This document shows, one piece after another, positions 49,962-58,709 of a DNA stretch of 64,000 bases. A program made the position numbers and the translations under genes. The notes under the pieces were generated by a model. The model was not told the DNA's origin and did no database searches. It saw only the letters and a list, made by a program, of their open reading frames with translations. Position 1 is the stretch's first letter. Each line of letters opens with the position of its first letter. The DNA comes from Bacteroidota bacterium (GTDB lineage Bacteria > Bacteroidota > Bacteroidia > AKYH767-A > OLB10), in the NCBI GenBank assembly GCA_016717325.1, contig JADKFV010000006.1, positions 1-64,000 of the forward strand. The letters are read 5' to 3'.

Positions 49962-50006
49962 AGTAATAGTAACAAAACACCTAGCGTAGCACAGATAATC
50001 CAATAA

Positions 50007-52995
50007 CTACTTCCCCTTAATCATCTTTTTAGTTTCCACCACCTTGCCATTAACCATTAGTGTGTAAGTATAAATACCGCTACTCAAATCAGACGCATAA
50101 ATGTGTAACGTGCCTTGTCCTTTTTCTTTTATTTCTACTTTGTTTATCAAGCGGCCATCGTTTGTATAAAACATAATCTCTGCCTTACCTGCACTTTCTG
50201 GAATAAAATAATTGATGTTGGTTTCCTCGGCAAAAGGGTTTGGTTCGTTTTGATCGAGGATGATGGTTTCTATATCTGATAGTTTTGTGGTGATGGTGTG
50301 ATTTGTATTACCTGTATTTTTATTTGACGAACAACAAGTATTAAGTTGGGTTTGAAGGTCATTGATTTTAGCATCTTGCTCTTGCATGCCCGCGATTAGT
50401 ATTGGAATTAGTTCGGTATAATTTACCGCTTTAAATTTTACTGCTGGATATTTTACTGCACCAAGCGTATCTAATACTACCGGCTGCGTAAAATTGCGTA
50501 CCAATTCGGGCATTATTTTTTCTAAATCTTGTGCTATCAACCCGTGGTGTATTCCACTTGGTAGTCGCATAGATGGAAATGCTTTCTGGTCGAACTCATA
50601 TTCTTTTGTTTGCATAGCATTTATTATGCTTAAGCCTGAGTTAAAGTTTTTCACATTTGTTTTTAAAATGCTATCCGAACTAAAAAACACTCCAACAGCA
50701 TAAGCATCGCCATTAAAGTATCCTGCACAATTAGCTGAATTCAATTGATTTGCCAGACCAGCCTCTGCATAAATTGCATAATTAGCGACTGAACCATTAT
50801 CAGCAAAGGCACGAACTCCTATGGCTTCAAGGCCTCCATAAGCTTCAGAATTTACTCCATAATTTTTATCAGAAGAATTACTAGCATGAGCATGAATTCC
50901 TTCGGCAATTACACCGCCTGAACCAATGGTATTTATTCCATAATTATAGTTAGTGCCGGCAGAAGCACGAGCATGTACACCTTCTAAATTAGTACCACTT
51001 GCAGCTAGTGCATTTACACCAATTGCAGTATTAGAATTTGATACTGCAAGAAAATCACCACCGTATGCAGTACTAGTAGTAGAAATTCCAGCTGCAAAAG
51101 CACCAGTATTTCTGCCAATACTATTTCTAGCAGTAAAATTTGCGCCTGTATTATTTTTTATTATCACCAGTACATTCTGCATAGATGCCTGTTGCATCTA
51201 AAGCAAAATCTGGAAATGAATTATCACTATTCGAAAAATATCCTGCTACATGATTGCCATTAAAATTTGTAATGCCCGATTTATTTACATGAAACTTAGC
51301 TAAAGGTGTAATTGTACCAATGCCAATTGAATTTAAATTGGCTATTGGTGCAGCCGGATCGGTAAAGTATAAATTAAAATTATCCATAGGTATTTCAGTT
51401 GTATGAATTAATCTGCCTGGACCATTTGCTGCACCAACAATTTGACCCAGTTGTACATTGGAATTATTTGGTGTGCGGCTTAGGCCATTATCGGCAGTAA
51501 TAATTCCGGCACCACCTGGGCCAATATCATCGCGCCAAAATACTTCCCCATTGGCATTTGCAACCATTACTCTGTTTATAGCGGCATTACCGTTTGCGTT
51601 AAACTGGGCTTGTGGTAAAGTCCGTAAGCGTAAATTTCCATTTACATCTAACGTTCGTGTTAGTATAGCAGTGCCATTGTTGATTCCTACTCGTTGTGGT
51701 GATTCATCATAACTTGTATTTATTTGCAAGTTGCCATTATTTTGTGTTTGAAAATCGGTCCATATACCACTTGCAACAATTGGATTATATAAATAAGTTA
51801 AACGCAATTGTGGTAAATCTTGATTGGCTCTTGTTGTTGAGTTTGGGTTGGCGTCTAATAACTCTAACCTTCGATTAGGCAAAGTATTAGCACCATAAGC
51901 CCAAAAATTGCCCAAGCCAGTGTTGCCTGTAGGTGCAAACCGTGCAACCTCTTCACCATCGAATGATTGGCCTGCTGTCGCACCAGCACCCAATTGAGTA
52001 AAAATAAAACGTAGAAAATCAGGCGCACCTGCGCCTCCTAAATCATTTCCCCAATTAATTACTGCATCGTAACGGTTATTATTTTCCAACTTCATGCCTG
52101 TGTACATGTGGCATCCATTATTATAAAGCGTACCTAAATCCATCCATGTTTGGTAACCTATATTTGCGCCCATGAATGGCCCTATGTGCAATGCTGTTTG
52201 CGGCACTGTCAATCCTACTGCCGGGTCATAGTTGATGCCTATTTTTGTTACATTAGGCACTATAATAGCTGCGGCTGCATTTACTTGATTTCCGTTCGAT
52301 ACTATCAGCCTTGGTTGCAATGCATTATTGGTTCCAGCATTATTGCCTCTTCCCCATAAATATAAATCAGCCATATTTGCTTCAACATTAAAAATATTAT
52401 TTGCTCCACCATTACCATATAAATTACCTATGTTAGTTGCACCTTTAAACATGCTCCAAAGCGGAGCCACACCTGCGTTATTGTCAGTGCGAAAAACGGT
52501 ACTTAATGTAGTGCCATTTACCTGAAGTTGATTTGTTGGAAGGGGTGTGCCTATGCCTACAAGTCCGTTGCCGAGGATGGTCATGCGTTGGGTGTTATTT
52601 GTAAAAAAATTAAAGTCCCCAAGTGGCACTGTACCCATATTAATATTATCTGTACCGCTTGGATTTAAAATATTAAATTTTTCTCCTGCAGTACCGTTAT
52701 TACTCAACATGCGCCAAGCATGTGTTACCCCTGCAGGGCCATCCGTGCGGAATACTTCGCCAAAGTTTATCGTATAATTCGTTGATGCAGTTATAAAATT
52801 AGTGTTCACATGCAATGCGGAGTTTGTGTTAACTCCCGAAGGAAAATTACCAATGCCAACGCCTCTAATTATAGGTGCTGTTCCCATAAATTCACCAAAT
52901 GTTGCTGGTGTAATTTGAAACTGTGCATTTATTAGTGTCGAAAATAAGATTGCTAATGCAAGCAAGCCTATTTTTATTTTATTATTTTTTTCCAT
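50007..52995 (-). CDS. S74-chaperone fibre-like T9SS surface protein 2, frame-broken
   Basis: A roughly 996-residue secreted fibre. Signal peptide KIGLLALAILFSTLINAQ; long head and shaft with phage-tail-like repeats (NGLVGIGTPLPTNQLQVNGT, GIGTITPLAKFHVNKSG) and Ala/Gly/Asn-rich YadA-like stretches (SASGTN-type: NALAASGTNLEGVHARASAG). A T-run at 51154-51159 with one base too many breaks the frame; removing it joins CTGDNKNNTGANFTARNS. The S74 chaperone domain (FFSSDSILKTNVKNFNSGLS, HHGLIAQDLEKIMPELV) and a type-A sorting domain follow. The last 95 residues are almost identical to fibre protein 1, although their codons differ at many synonymous positions. The upstream T9SS gene at 53002 lies 6 bp away. 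Confidence 0.86.
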
Positions 52996-53001
52996 TTTGT
53001 A

Positions 53002-54435
53002 TTATTTAAAATTATTGATTTTTATAAATTTTATTGATTTAGTTTTTGAGAATTTATTTTCTTTTAATTGGATAAAATAAATACCTGAAGAAAGATTTTC
53101 TACATCAAGTTTTATTTCATTCAAATAGCTAATCTGTTTAAATAAAACATGCTTGCCATCTACATTAAAAATAGCCAACTGATTGTATTTGCCTTTTAAA
53201 TTTGTGAGCATTAATTCGCCTTCAACTGGGTTAGGAAAAAATTTTATTTCTAACTTACCGTTTTCTGCAATTCCATTTCCACAGATGTATGCATTGGGGT
53301 TAAAATAGTTTGTGTTAAAATTTGGAAACTGCTCTTTGCATATTCGACCATTGAATGTTAAAGGAAAAGTTTGATAATTGCATGCGGTTCCGTAGTTATT
53401 GGGATTTTGAATATACCCTATAGAATCTTGATAATAAAATGCTACTTTTATCCCCGCATTCTTATTTAGTTGCAATCCAAGCAACTCATTGTGAGCATAA
53501 CTTACCCAGTATATAATATTTTTTGAATTGACAATTAATTGCGAATCGTTACTATTCAATTCGTATTGTGAAATATATCTCCCAACAGGATTTGGAAGCC
53601 CTGAAAACACTATATATAGTTTACTATTGTCTGGGGAAAATGCACAACCATATTCTTGCGAGTCTGTTGATAAAACGACCATATTATCTAATTCTCCAGT
53701 AATTAAATCAAAATCAAAAAGCCTTGACCCTTTGCGTAAATTTACAAAACATAATTTTTCTCCATTAGGAGAAAAGCACATACTTCCTGCATTACCAACG
53801 GGTGTCCACACGGGTAGTGTATCACCAATATTTGTAATAACAGGCACAGTATCCACACCCAATGCATTTATTTTATAAGCATAAAAGGCATTTACGCTGT
53901 AAGCATGTGCCACTATCCAAAAATCAATGCCATCGCAATGGCGCGTTACAGCAAGTTGCTCGCTGCTTGGTGAAAAGAGTTGCACGTTCTTTTGTATAAT
54001 AGCACCTAAGCCATTGTTTGCATTTACATTTATTACGGTGTAGCGCAAGCCATGCGTACCAAAATTTTCCCAACAGTCAACAGTAAATAAATAATAGATA
54101 CTATCGTTGCCCGGGTTGGGCACTATGGCTGCTCCGTTGCTGCTGCTTTCGCAACCTACATCAAATCCATTTGTCATCATTATGTGGTTTTGGTTCCACA
54201 CAGTATCACCATCGGTATAAAATAAAAGATTGCCTGCTGTATCACTCATTACTGCACATGCCTCGCGTTGACTCATGGGGCTTAGTGTATCAAGAACAGG
54301 TACACCGCTACTATAATCAATTCCAATACCTTCGCCAAAGTACCAATGGTTTGTGCGTTTAATTTCAGAAGTCTGAGCAATCAAAATATTGATAGAAATA
54401 ATTTTCAACGAAATAAGTACGATTAGATTTTTCAT
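53002..54435 (-). CDS. T9SS-exported beta-propeller-like surface protein
   Basis: A 477-residue secreted protein. Signal peptide (VLISLKIISINILIAQ), then NHWYFGEGIGIDYSSGVPV, the opening found in many Bacteroidota surface and gliding-associated propeller proteins, and blades such as LLFYTDGDTVWNQNHIMMTN, LAVTRHCDGIDFWIVAHAYS, MCFSPNGEKLCFVNLRKGSR and GCAFSPDNSKLYIVFSGLP. The end is a type-A sorting domain (LEIKFFPNPVEGELMLTNLK). It sits just upstream of fibre gene 2, in a probable operon with it. This gene has no counterpart in the left unit, so it was gained here or lost there. Confidence 0.82.
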   Translation of the reverse strand: MKNLIVLISLKIISINILIAQTSEIKRTNHWYFGEGIGIDYSSGVPVLDTLSPMSQREACAVMSDTAGNLLFYTDGDTVWNQNHIMMTNGFDVGCESSSNGAAIVPNPGNDSIYYLFTVDCWENFGTHGLRYTVINVNANNGLGAIIQKNVQLFSPSSEQLAVTRHCDGIDFWIVAHAYSVNAFYAYKINALGVDTVPVITNIGDTLPVWTPVGNAGSMCFSPNGEKLCFVNLRKGSRLFDFDLITGELDNMVVLSTDSQEYGCAFSPDNSKLYIVFSGLPNPVGRYISQYELNSNDSQLIVNSKNIIYWVSYAHNELLGLQLNKNAGIKVAFYYQDSIGYIQNPNNYGTACNYQTFPLTFNGRICKEQFPNFNTNYFNPNAYICGNGIAENGKLEIKFFPNPVEGELMLTNLKGKYNQLAIFNVDGKHVLFKQISYLNEIKLDVENLSSGIYFIQLKENKFSKTKSIKFIKINNFK

Positions 54436-54564
54436 TTTTTATATTTTTTGAATACACTAATATACGGAGTAAAAAGGAATAATGTGGTTGCATACGTAAA
54501 TAAATTTAGGCAACTTCAGTTAAACACAAATTATAAAAACAAATTGGGGCGTTTTATTTTTGCC

Positions 54565-54954
54565 TTATAGCGCTATAGAATAATTTACACCAGAGTTGGT
54601 TGCTGTGCGATATTCAATTCCAAATAGGGAGCCATCGGTTGCTGTTACACCAGTATTATCATTTGTAAACTGATGAAAGTTACTTCGTTTAAAATTCAAG
54701 TGCTGATGCAGTAAATTTGAAGCAGTAAAAAAATCAAAATCACCAATGCCTACAAAACCATCTGTTGTTGGACCATTGCCGGTGAGACCGCCTGCACCGT
54801 TGAAGATTCGCATGCGAGGATTTGCATTGGTGCGGAAATTTAAATTTGCAAGTCCTTGGCATCCAACATAGTCACTAGCACCAACAGTTGAATTTCCTAA
54901 TAATCTCCATTCAATTTGAGCTATAGATGCCTCACAAACTATTGTGAGTAACAT
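54565..54954 (-). pseudogene. Truncated N-terminal fragment of an S74-type fibre gene
   Basis: About 129 codons from ATG 54954. Signal-like LLTIVCEASIAQ leads into IEWRLLGNSTVGASDYVGCQ, LANLNFRTNANPRMRIFNGA and FVGIGDFDFFTASNLLHQHL, which is the same N-terminal head plan as the two fibre genes; it stops after YRTATNSGVNYSIAL with no shaft, S74 or sorting domain. Its original start also seems damaged. It is a leftover of a third fibre gene, or a stored 5' cassette. Confidence 0.65.
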
Positions 54955-54987
54955 CAAACAAACAATTTTTTTCCTACGTTTAATTTT

Positions 54988-55932
54988 TTAGTGCTTTATA
55001 AATATTTTAGAAACTTGTGTAGTGTTATTTTGATAATATATTTTTGCAAAATAAATACCCTTTGCTAATTTGGAATGTAATTCGATTTTACTATTTGAAA
55101 GTTTGCCATCCGTTTGATAAACAATTTTTCCATCGCTGCTCCACATAGAAATTTTTCCAATTGAGCAATTTGATTCAAAGTTTAATTCAAATGCATCATT
55201 TAATTCAAAACGAACATCGCATTTATTCAATCCTATTACATTTATTGATAACGAAGTGTCTTCAACTACTGAAACATCATCAATGAAATAATATGCTGCA
55301 TAAAAATTTACATTATTTGGATATATTGAATCAACTTGAGTAATTGAATTATCATAGAAGTTTCCTATGGTTATAAATTTTTCTCCCCCTGCAGCTATGT
55401 ATTCCCCATTTATCTGAAACCAATTCATTGTATCCGTGAGTAAAAAACCACCAATGGAATTTATTTGAGGAATAAAATTTATATTACCTGCGCCTAATGC
55501 CAATAAAGAATCCTTTGTTAAAGCTGCTCCAAGTTTATCAACTTGATAATTTGCCGCATCTGCAGTTGAAGCCCAAAAACTAATTTTATATTTCTTTCCT
55601 GTTTTTAACGAGTTAGACAATTCTATTTCAATATATTCTCTTCCATTATTCTGCTCCCAACAAAAAAGGCCACAATATGCACCTCCAGTTTTTGCAACTT
55701 GATATCCAACTCCGGGATAATTTAATTGCGTACCACAACCGATTAAGTTATAAGGAGTAAAATAATCAGGTGTACCGTTAGTTGGATTAAACCATGGGTA
55801 ACATACCATTTGAGGGTATACTGTTTGCCCACAATTCAAGGTATCTTCAAATGACCAATTGGGCACAAGGTTTTGCTGAGCAAACCCTAAATTAGAAGAG
55901 ACTAAAAAACAAAATAACAGTAATTTTTTCAT
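54988..55932 (-). CDS. T9SS-exported SFED-type surface protein 2
   Basis: A 314-residue paralogue of the protein at 48234. Signal peptide KKLLLFCFLVSSNLGFAQ; mature start QNLVPNWSFEDTLNCGQTVY, WFNPTNGTPDYFTPYN, GYQVAKTGGAYCGLFCWEQN, YKISFWASTADAAN and YYFIDDVSVV define the same beta-sandwich; a type-A sorting tail ends AKIYYQNNTTQVSKIFIKH. Protein identity to copy 1 is low outside the motifs, although both keep the same position next to a divergent XRE gene and upstream of a fibre gene. Probable glycan-binding adhesin; ligand unknown. Confidence 0.82.
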   Translation of the reverse strand: MKKLLLFCFLVSSNLGFAQQNLVPNWSFEDTLNCGQTVYPQMVCYPWFNPTNGTPDYFTPYNLIGCGTQLNYPGVGYQVAKTGGAYCGLFCWEQNNGREYIEIELSNSLKTGKKYKISFWASTADAANYQVDKLGAALTKDSLLALGAGNINFIPQINSIGGFLLTDTMNWFQINGEYIAAGGEKFITIGNFYDNSITQVDSIYPNNVNFYAAYYFIDDVSVVEDTSLSINVIGLNKCDVRFELNDAFELNFESNCSIGKISMWSSDGKIVYQTDGKLSNSKIELHSKLAKGIYFAKIYYQNNTTQVSKIFIKH

Positions 55933-56007
55933 TTTGAGATTTTTTAAAATTTACTCAAAAATACAATTGTTACTTGCAATATGTTTGTAAAGATATAAAA
56001 TGAATTA

Positions 56008-56022
56008 ACGTGTGCAACACGT
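56008..56022. promoter_or_regulatory. Candidate operator dyad between SFED 2 and XRE 2
   Basis: ACGTGT-GCA-ACACGT is a perfect 6-bp dyad in the divergent region, a suitable size for an XRE dimer. The left unit has only a half-like CGTGTG at about 49309. Assignment is inference. Confidence 0.3.
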
Positions 56023-56303
56023 CTGTTGCCCAATATTTATGTACAGGTAAGAATCTTAGCACCCAAAGTAAAGTTGAGGTGTCGGAAAAGTCTATCTATT
56101 TAAAAAAATTTGGATTACATATTAAAAAATTGCGTGAAGCTAAAGGGCTAACACAATTTCAAGTAAGTATTGATATGAATAAAGGTAGACAAAGTCTTTA
56201 ACGTATAGAAACAGGAAGAACTAACCCGACAATTTTTTACCTCAAAGAATTAGCTGCTGCTCTTGATATAAAATTAAAAGACTTGACGGATTTCAAATAT
56301 TAG
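56010..56303 (+). pseudogene. XRE-family HTH regulator 2, interrupted by an in-frame stop
   Basis: The frame reads FGLHIKKLREAKGLTQFQVS, IDMNKGRQSL, stop TAA, RIETGRTNPTIFYLKELAAA, LDIKLKDLTDFKY, stop. Both halves are in one frame, so a single C-to-T change (CAA to TAA) in the HTH recognition region explains it; family members have Gln or a similar residue there. No ATG precedes the HTH; GTG 56010 or the GTG near 56074 could start it. It is divergent from SFED protein 2, mirroring the intact XRE gene of the left unit. Function is probably lost. Confidence 0.75.
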
Positions 56304-56373
56304 TTTTTCTCTCATTATCACTTATCTTCAACTCCATCAAACCTTTTTGAGATTCCAAAATAAAAGCCATTAA

Positions 56374-56520
56374 ATGTTGTCGTCATTTTCGGCTGTAATA
56401 ATTATTTTGTTGGCAGGAGGAGTTCTAACATTAACTGTGAGTATATATGTTTGTATAAAAAGGAATTTAAAAAAAATTTGGCTGGTTTTAGCCACTTTAT
56501 TCCATCGCCTTATTCTGTAG
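56374..56520 (+). CDS. Predicted 48-residue membrane protein, copy 2
   Basis: ATG 56374 to TAG 56520, the same 147 bases by eye as 49612-49758 (hydrophobic AVIIILLAGGVLTLTVSIYV, basic CIKRNLKK). It lies about 70 bp after the broken XRE gene 2. Converges on the RRM gene. Unrecognised; see copy 1. Confidence 0.4.
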   Translation: MLSSFSAVIIILLAGGVLTLTVSIYVCIKRNLKKIWLVLATLFHRLIL

Positions 56521-56559
56521 GAATCAAAGACTCAAAAGTCACGCACAATACAATCTTCC

Positions 56560-56593
56560 TAAAAACAAAACAGCCCGACAAAAGCCGGGCTGT
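56560..56593 (-). terminator. Rho-independent terminator of the RRM gene
   Basis: ACAGCCCG (56570-56577) pairs with CGGGCTGT (56586-56593) around an 8-base loop; in minus-strand sense it is followed by a T-rich run (TTTTGTTTTT). The same hairpin is present in repeat copies A and B, where it now follows the fibre genes. Confidence 0.85.
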
Positions 56594-56616
56594 ACAATGT
56601 TTTTGAACCGAAAATA

Positions 56617-56931
56617 TTAATAATCGTTGCGCGGACGCCTGTTATTATTAAATCTGCGTTCTCCACCACCGCCACCGCCACCGCCTTCTGTGCGAGGGCG
56701 AGCTTCTGTAGCAGTCATAGCGCGACTGTTAAGTTCCTGCCCGTTCAATGCATTCATCGCGTTACGCGCTTCGTCATCGTTAGGCATTTCAACAAAACCG
56801 AAGCCTTTGCTTTTACCGGAGAATTTGTCGTTGATTATTTTAGCTGAACTTACGGCTCCGTAAGTGCTAAATAATTCTTGAAGCTGTGCTTCGCTTACCT
56901 TGTAGTCAAGGTTACCAATGTAAATGTTCAT
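56617..56931 (-). CDS. RRM-domain RNA-binding protein (Gly-rich tail)
   Basis: A 104-residue RNA-binding protein. One RRM: RNP2 NIYIGNLDYK at the start and RNP1 KSKGFGFVEM at about 41-50, then a short Gly-rich, Arg-rich tail (GGGGGGGGERRFNNNRRPRN). Such small bacterial RRM proteins bind single-stranded RNA and are often cold- or stress-induced RNA chaperones. A 9-bp hairpin lies in the likely 5' leader and a terminator follows. Its 3' third has been copied twice to the left, next to the fibre genes. Confidence 0.93.
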   Translation of the reverse strand: MNIYIGNLDYKVSEAQLQELFSTYGAVSSAKIINDKFSGKSKGFGFVEMPNDDEARNAMNALNGQELNSRAMTATEARPRTEGGGGGGGGERRFNNNRRPRNDY

Positions 56932-57027
56932 CTTATAGAAATTAATTAATACGAGTGCAAAGAAAACCTTTTACTTTTTATAAACAAATTTATTTTAACC
57001 TTTATTATTGGGCTAAAAACGAAGGTA

Positions 57028-57049
57028 AAAGTCCTTCTTAAAGGACTTT
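57028..57049 (-). promoter_or_regulatory. Hairpin in the leader of the RRM gene
   Basis: AAAGTCCTT (57028-57036) and AAGGACTTT (57041-57049) form a perfect 9-bp stem with a 4-base loop, about 100 bp upstream of the RRM start. It might be a structured 5' leader or an end signal; it has no T-run on the minus strand. Otherwise 56932-57180 holds no gene. Confidence 0.4.
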
Positions 57050-57180
57050 AAGGAAAACAAAGTGTTTTTTGTGAGATTATTTTTGGGATTCAGCCCGTGT
57101 TTCCATCCCTTTATGGTATTTTTGAACCGAAAATTTTCTTTCTTTGATTTTGAATAATCCTTCCATTTGAAGACCACATC

Positions 57181-58527
57181 ATGTACGCCATAGTAGATAT
57201 AGAAACCACGGGTGGTCACGCTTCGGCAAATGGTATTACCGAAATATGTATTCTAATACACGATGGCCATAAAGTAATTCACCGTTACGATACGCTCATC
57301 AATCCGCAAATTTCTATTCCTCCGTTTATACAATCATACACCAATATCACCAACGAAATGGTAAGCAATGCACCAGTGTTTGGCGATGTAGCTTCCGATA
57401 TTTTTGATTTGTTGCACGATAAAATATTTGTGGCCCATAGTGTAAATTTCGATTACACGTTTATACAACATCAATTGAAGCAACATGGCTTTACACTCAA
57501 TGCTGCGAAGCTTTGTACAGTGCGCCTTAGCCGAAAAATATTTGCCGGCTTTCCTTCGTACTCGCTTGGAAACCTTTGCGCCCAATTGGGCATCACTGTC
57601 GAAAACCGTCACCGTGCGGGAGGCGATGCTGATGCCACAGCAATTTTATTTTCGATGCTGTTGCAAAATGACACCGAAGGCCACATCACCCAAATGAAGA
57701 AAAAAACAAATGGTGAGATATACCTTCCGTCACATTTAAACAAAGAGGAGTTCGATAAATTGCCACACAGCCCGGGAGTGTATTATTTTTACGATAAGGA
57801 TGGGAAAATAATTTATATAGGTAAGGCAAAAAATCTACGCAAACGTGTTGCAAGCCATTTTTCGAATAACTCGCCACGAAAACGCAAACAAGATTTTATA
57901 AAAAACATCACCAATATTTCTTTCACATTATGCACTACCGAATTGATGGCAATTATTCTCGAATCGATAGAGATAAAACAACACTGGCCACAATATAATC
58001 GTGCACTAAAGTTTAATGAAAAAACATATGGTGTATACGACTATTGCGATCAGGCCGGGGTTATAAGACTTGGTATAGATGATTTGAAAAAAAACACCGT
58101 GCCGGTTATGACTTCACATAATGTGGGAACCTTGCAACTAAAGTTATGGGAGCTTGTAAAGCAATATGATTTGTGTCCAAAGTATTGCGGGCTACTCACT
58201 GCTGAGCAAATTGGAAACCACACATGCGCAGGATGTACATTGAGTGCAGATGAATATAACAAAACGGTGAATGAGGCGATTGATAAACTGATAAATACCC
58301 AAGCAACTTTTGTAATTACCGAACCAGTTTATTTAAACAACCAAACTTGTGTGTACATGGTTGATGAAGGAAAATTTTATGGTATGGGTACATTGGAAAA
58401 CAATAGTTCATTACAGGATAAGGAGCAGTTAAAGCAATTTCTAACCCGGTATAAATCAAATGCATTTGTCGAAGGAATGCTTATTCGACTTGCCGAGAGT
58501 ATGAATTGTATTGTTTACGAAAAGTAG
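57181..58527 (+). CDS. DnaQ-like exonuclease fused to a GIY-YIG nuclease domain
   Basis: A 448-residue DNA-processing protein. Residues 1-165 are a DEDDh 3'-5' exonuclease: VDIETTGG with Asp/Glu, HSVNFDYTF, and HRAGGDADA as the His-x4-Asp motif. Residues about 195-275 are a UvrC/Cho-type GIY-YIG domain (SPGVYYFYDKDGKIIYIGKA, KNLRKRVASHF). The remaining part has a Cys pair region (CPKYCGL, HTCAGCTL) of unknown role. The same fusion occurs widely in Bacteroidota and is assumed to act in repair. Start ATG 57181 lies exactly at the motif MYAIVDIETT. Confidence 0.9.
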   Translation: MYAIVDIETTGGHASANGITEICILIHDGHKVIHRYDTLINPQISIPPFIQSYTNITNEMVSNAPVFGDVASDIFDLLHDKIFVAHSVNFDYTFIQHQLKQHGFTLNAAKLCTVRLSRKIFAGFPSYSLGNLCAQLGITVENRHRAGGDADATAILFSMLLQNDTEGHITQMKKKTNGEIYLPSHLNKEEFDKLPHSPGVYYFYDKDGKIIYIGKAKNLRKRVASHFSNNSPRKRKQDFIKNITNISFTLCTTELMAIILESIEIKQHWPQYNRALKFNEKTYGVYDYCDQAGVIRLGIDDLKKNTVPVMTSHNVGTLQLKLWELVKQYDLCPKYCGLLTAEQIGNHTCAGCTLSADEYNKTVNEAIDKLINTQATFVITEPVYLNNQTCVYMVDEGKFYGMGTLENNSSLQDKEQLKQFLTRYKSNAFVEGMLIRLAESMNCIVYEK

Positions 58528-58647
58528 TTTGGTTTTAAAAAAAACTAAACGTACTTTTCGTAATGCCGCACTTTTTTGTTTTTCATTTTTGAAAACAAAA
58601 GCAGTATCGGCATATTTGACGATATGGTAAACAAAGAATAATTATTT

Positions 58648-58680
58648 ATTGTTACACTACCGTTGCATTGATTACTTTTG
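58648..58680 (+). promoter_or_regulatory. Promoter of the superoxide dismutase gene
   Basis: ATTG ending at 58651 (-33 element) and TACTTTTG at 58673-58680 (-7 element, TAnnTTTG) are separated by 21 bp, a good Bacteroidota promoter spacing, with the ATG 29 bp further on. Confidence 0.55.
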
Positions 58681-58709
58681 CAAAAAGATAAATTTTAAAA
58701 AATATAAAT

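Larger units (their letters stand above)
56322..56725. repeat. Repeat copy C: 48-codon ORF region plus end of the intact RRM gene
   Basis: Matches 49561-49961 from TTATCTTCAACTCCATCAA to CATAGCGCG with few differences; its right part is the real 3' end of the intact RRM gene. Copies B and C therefore share both the downstream ORF and the RRM tail, whereas copy A has only terminator plus tail. Confidence 0.88.

Noticed and set aside
45684..56931. Diversity-generating retroelement acting on the fibre genes
   Set aside because: No reverse transcriptase, template repeat or adenine-biased variable repeat was found.
45684..56931. Prophage, because S74 domains and tail-fibre-like repeats occur
   Set aside because: The proteins have signal peptides and T9SS sorting domains, and no capsid, portal, terminase or integrase gene is present.
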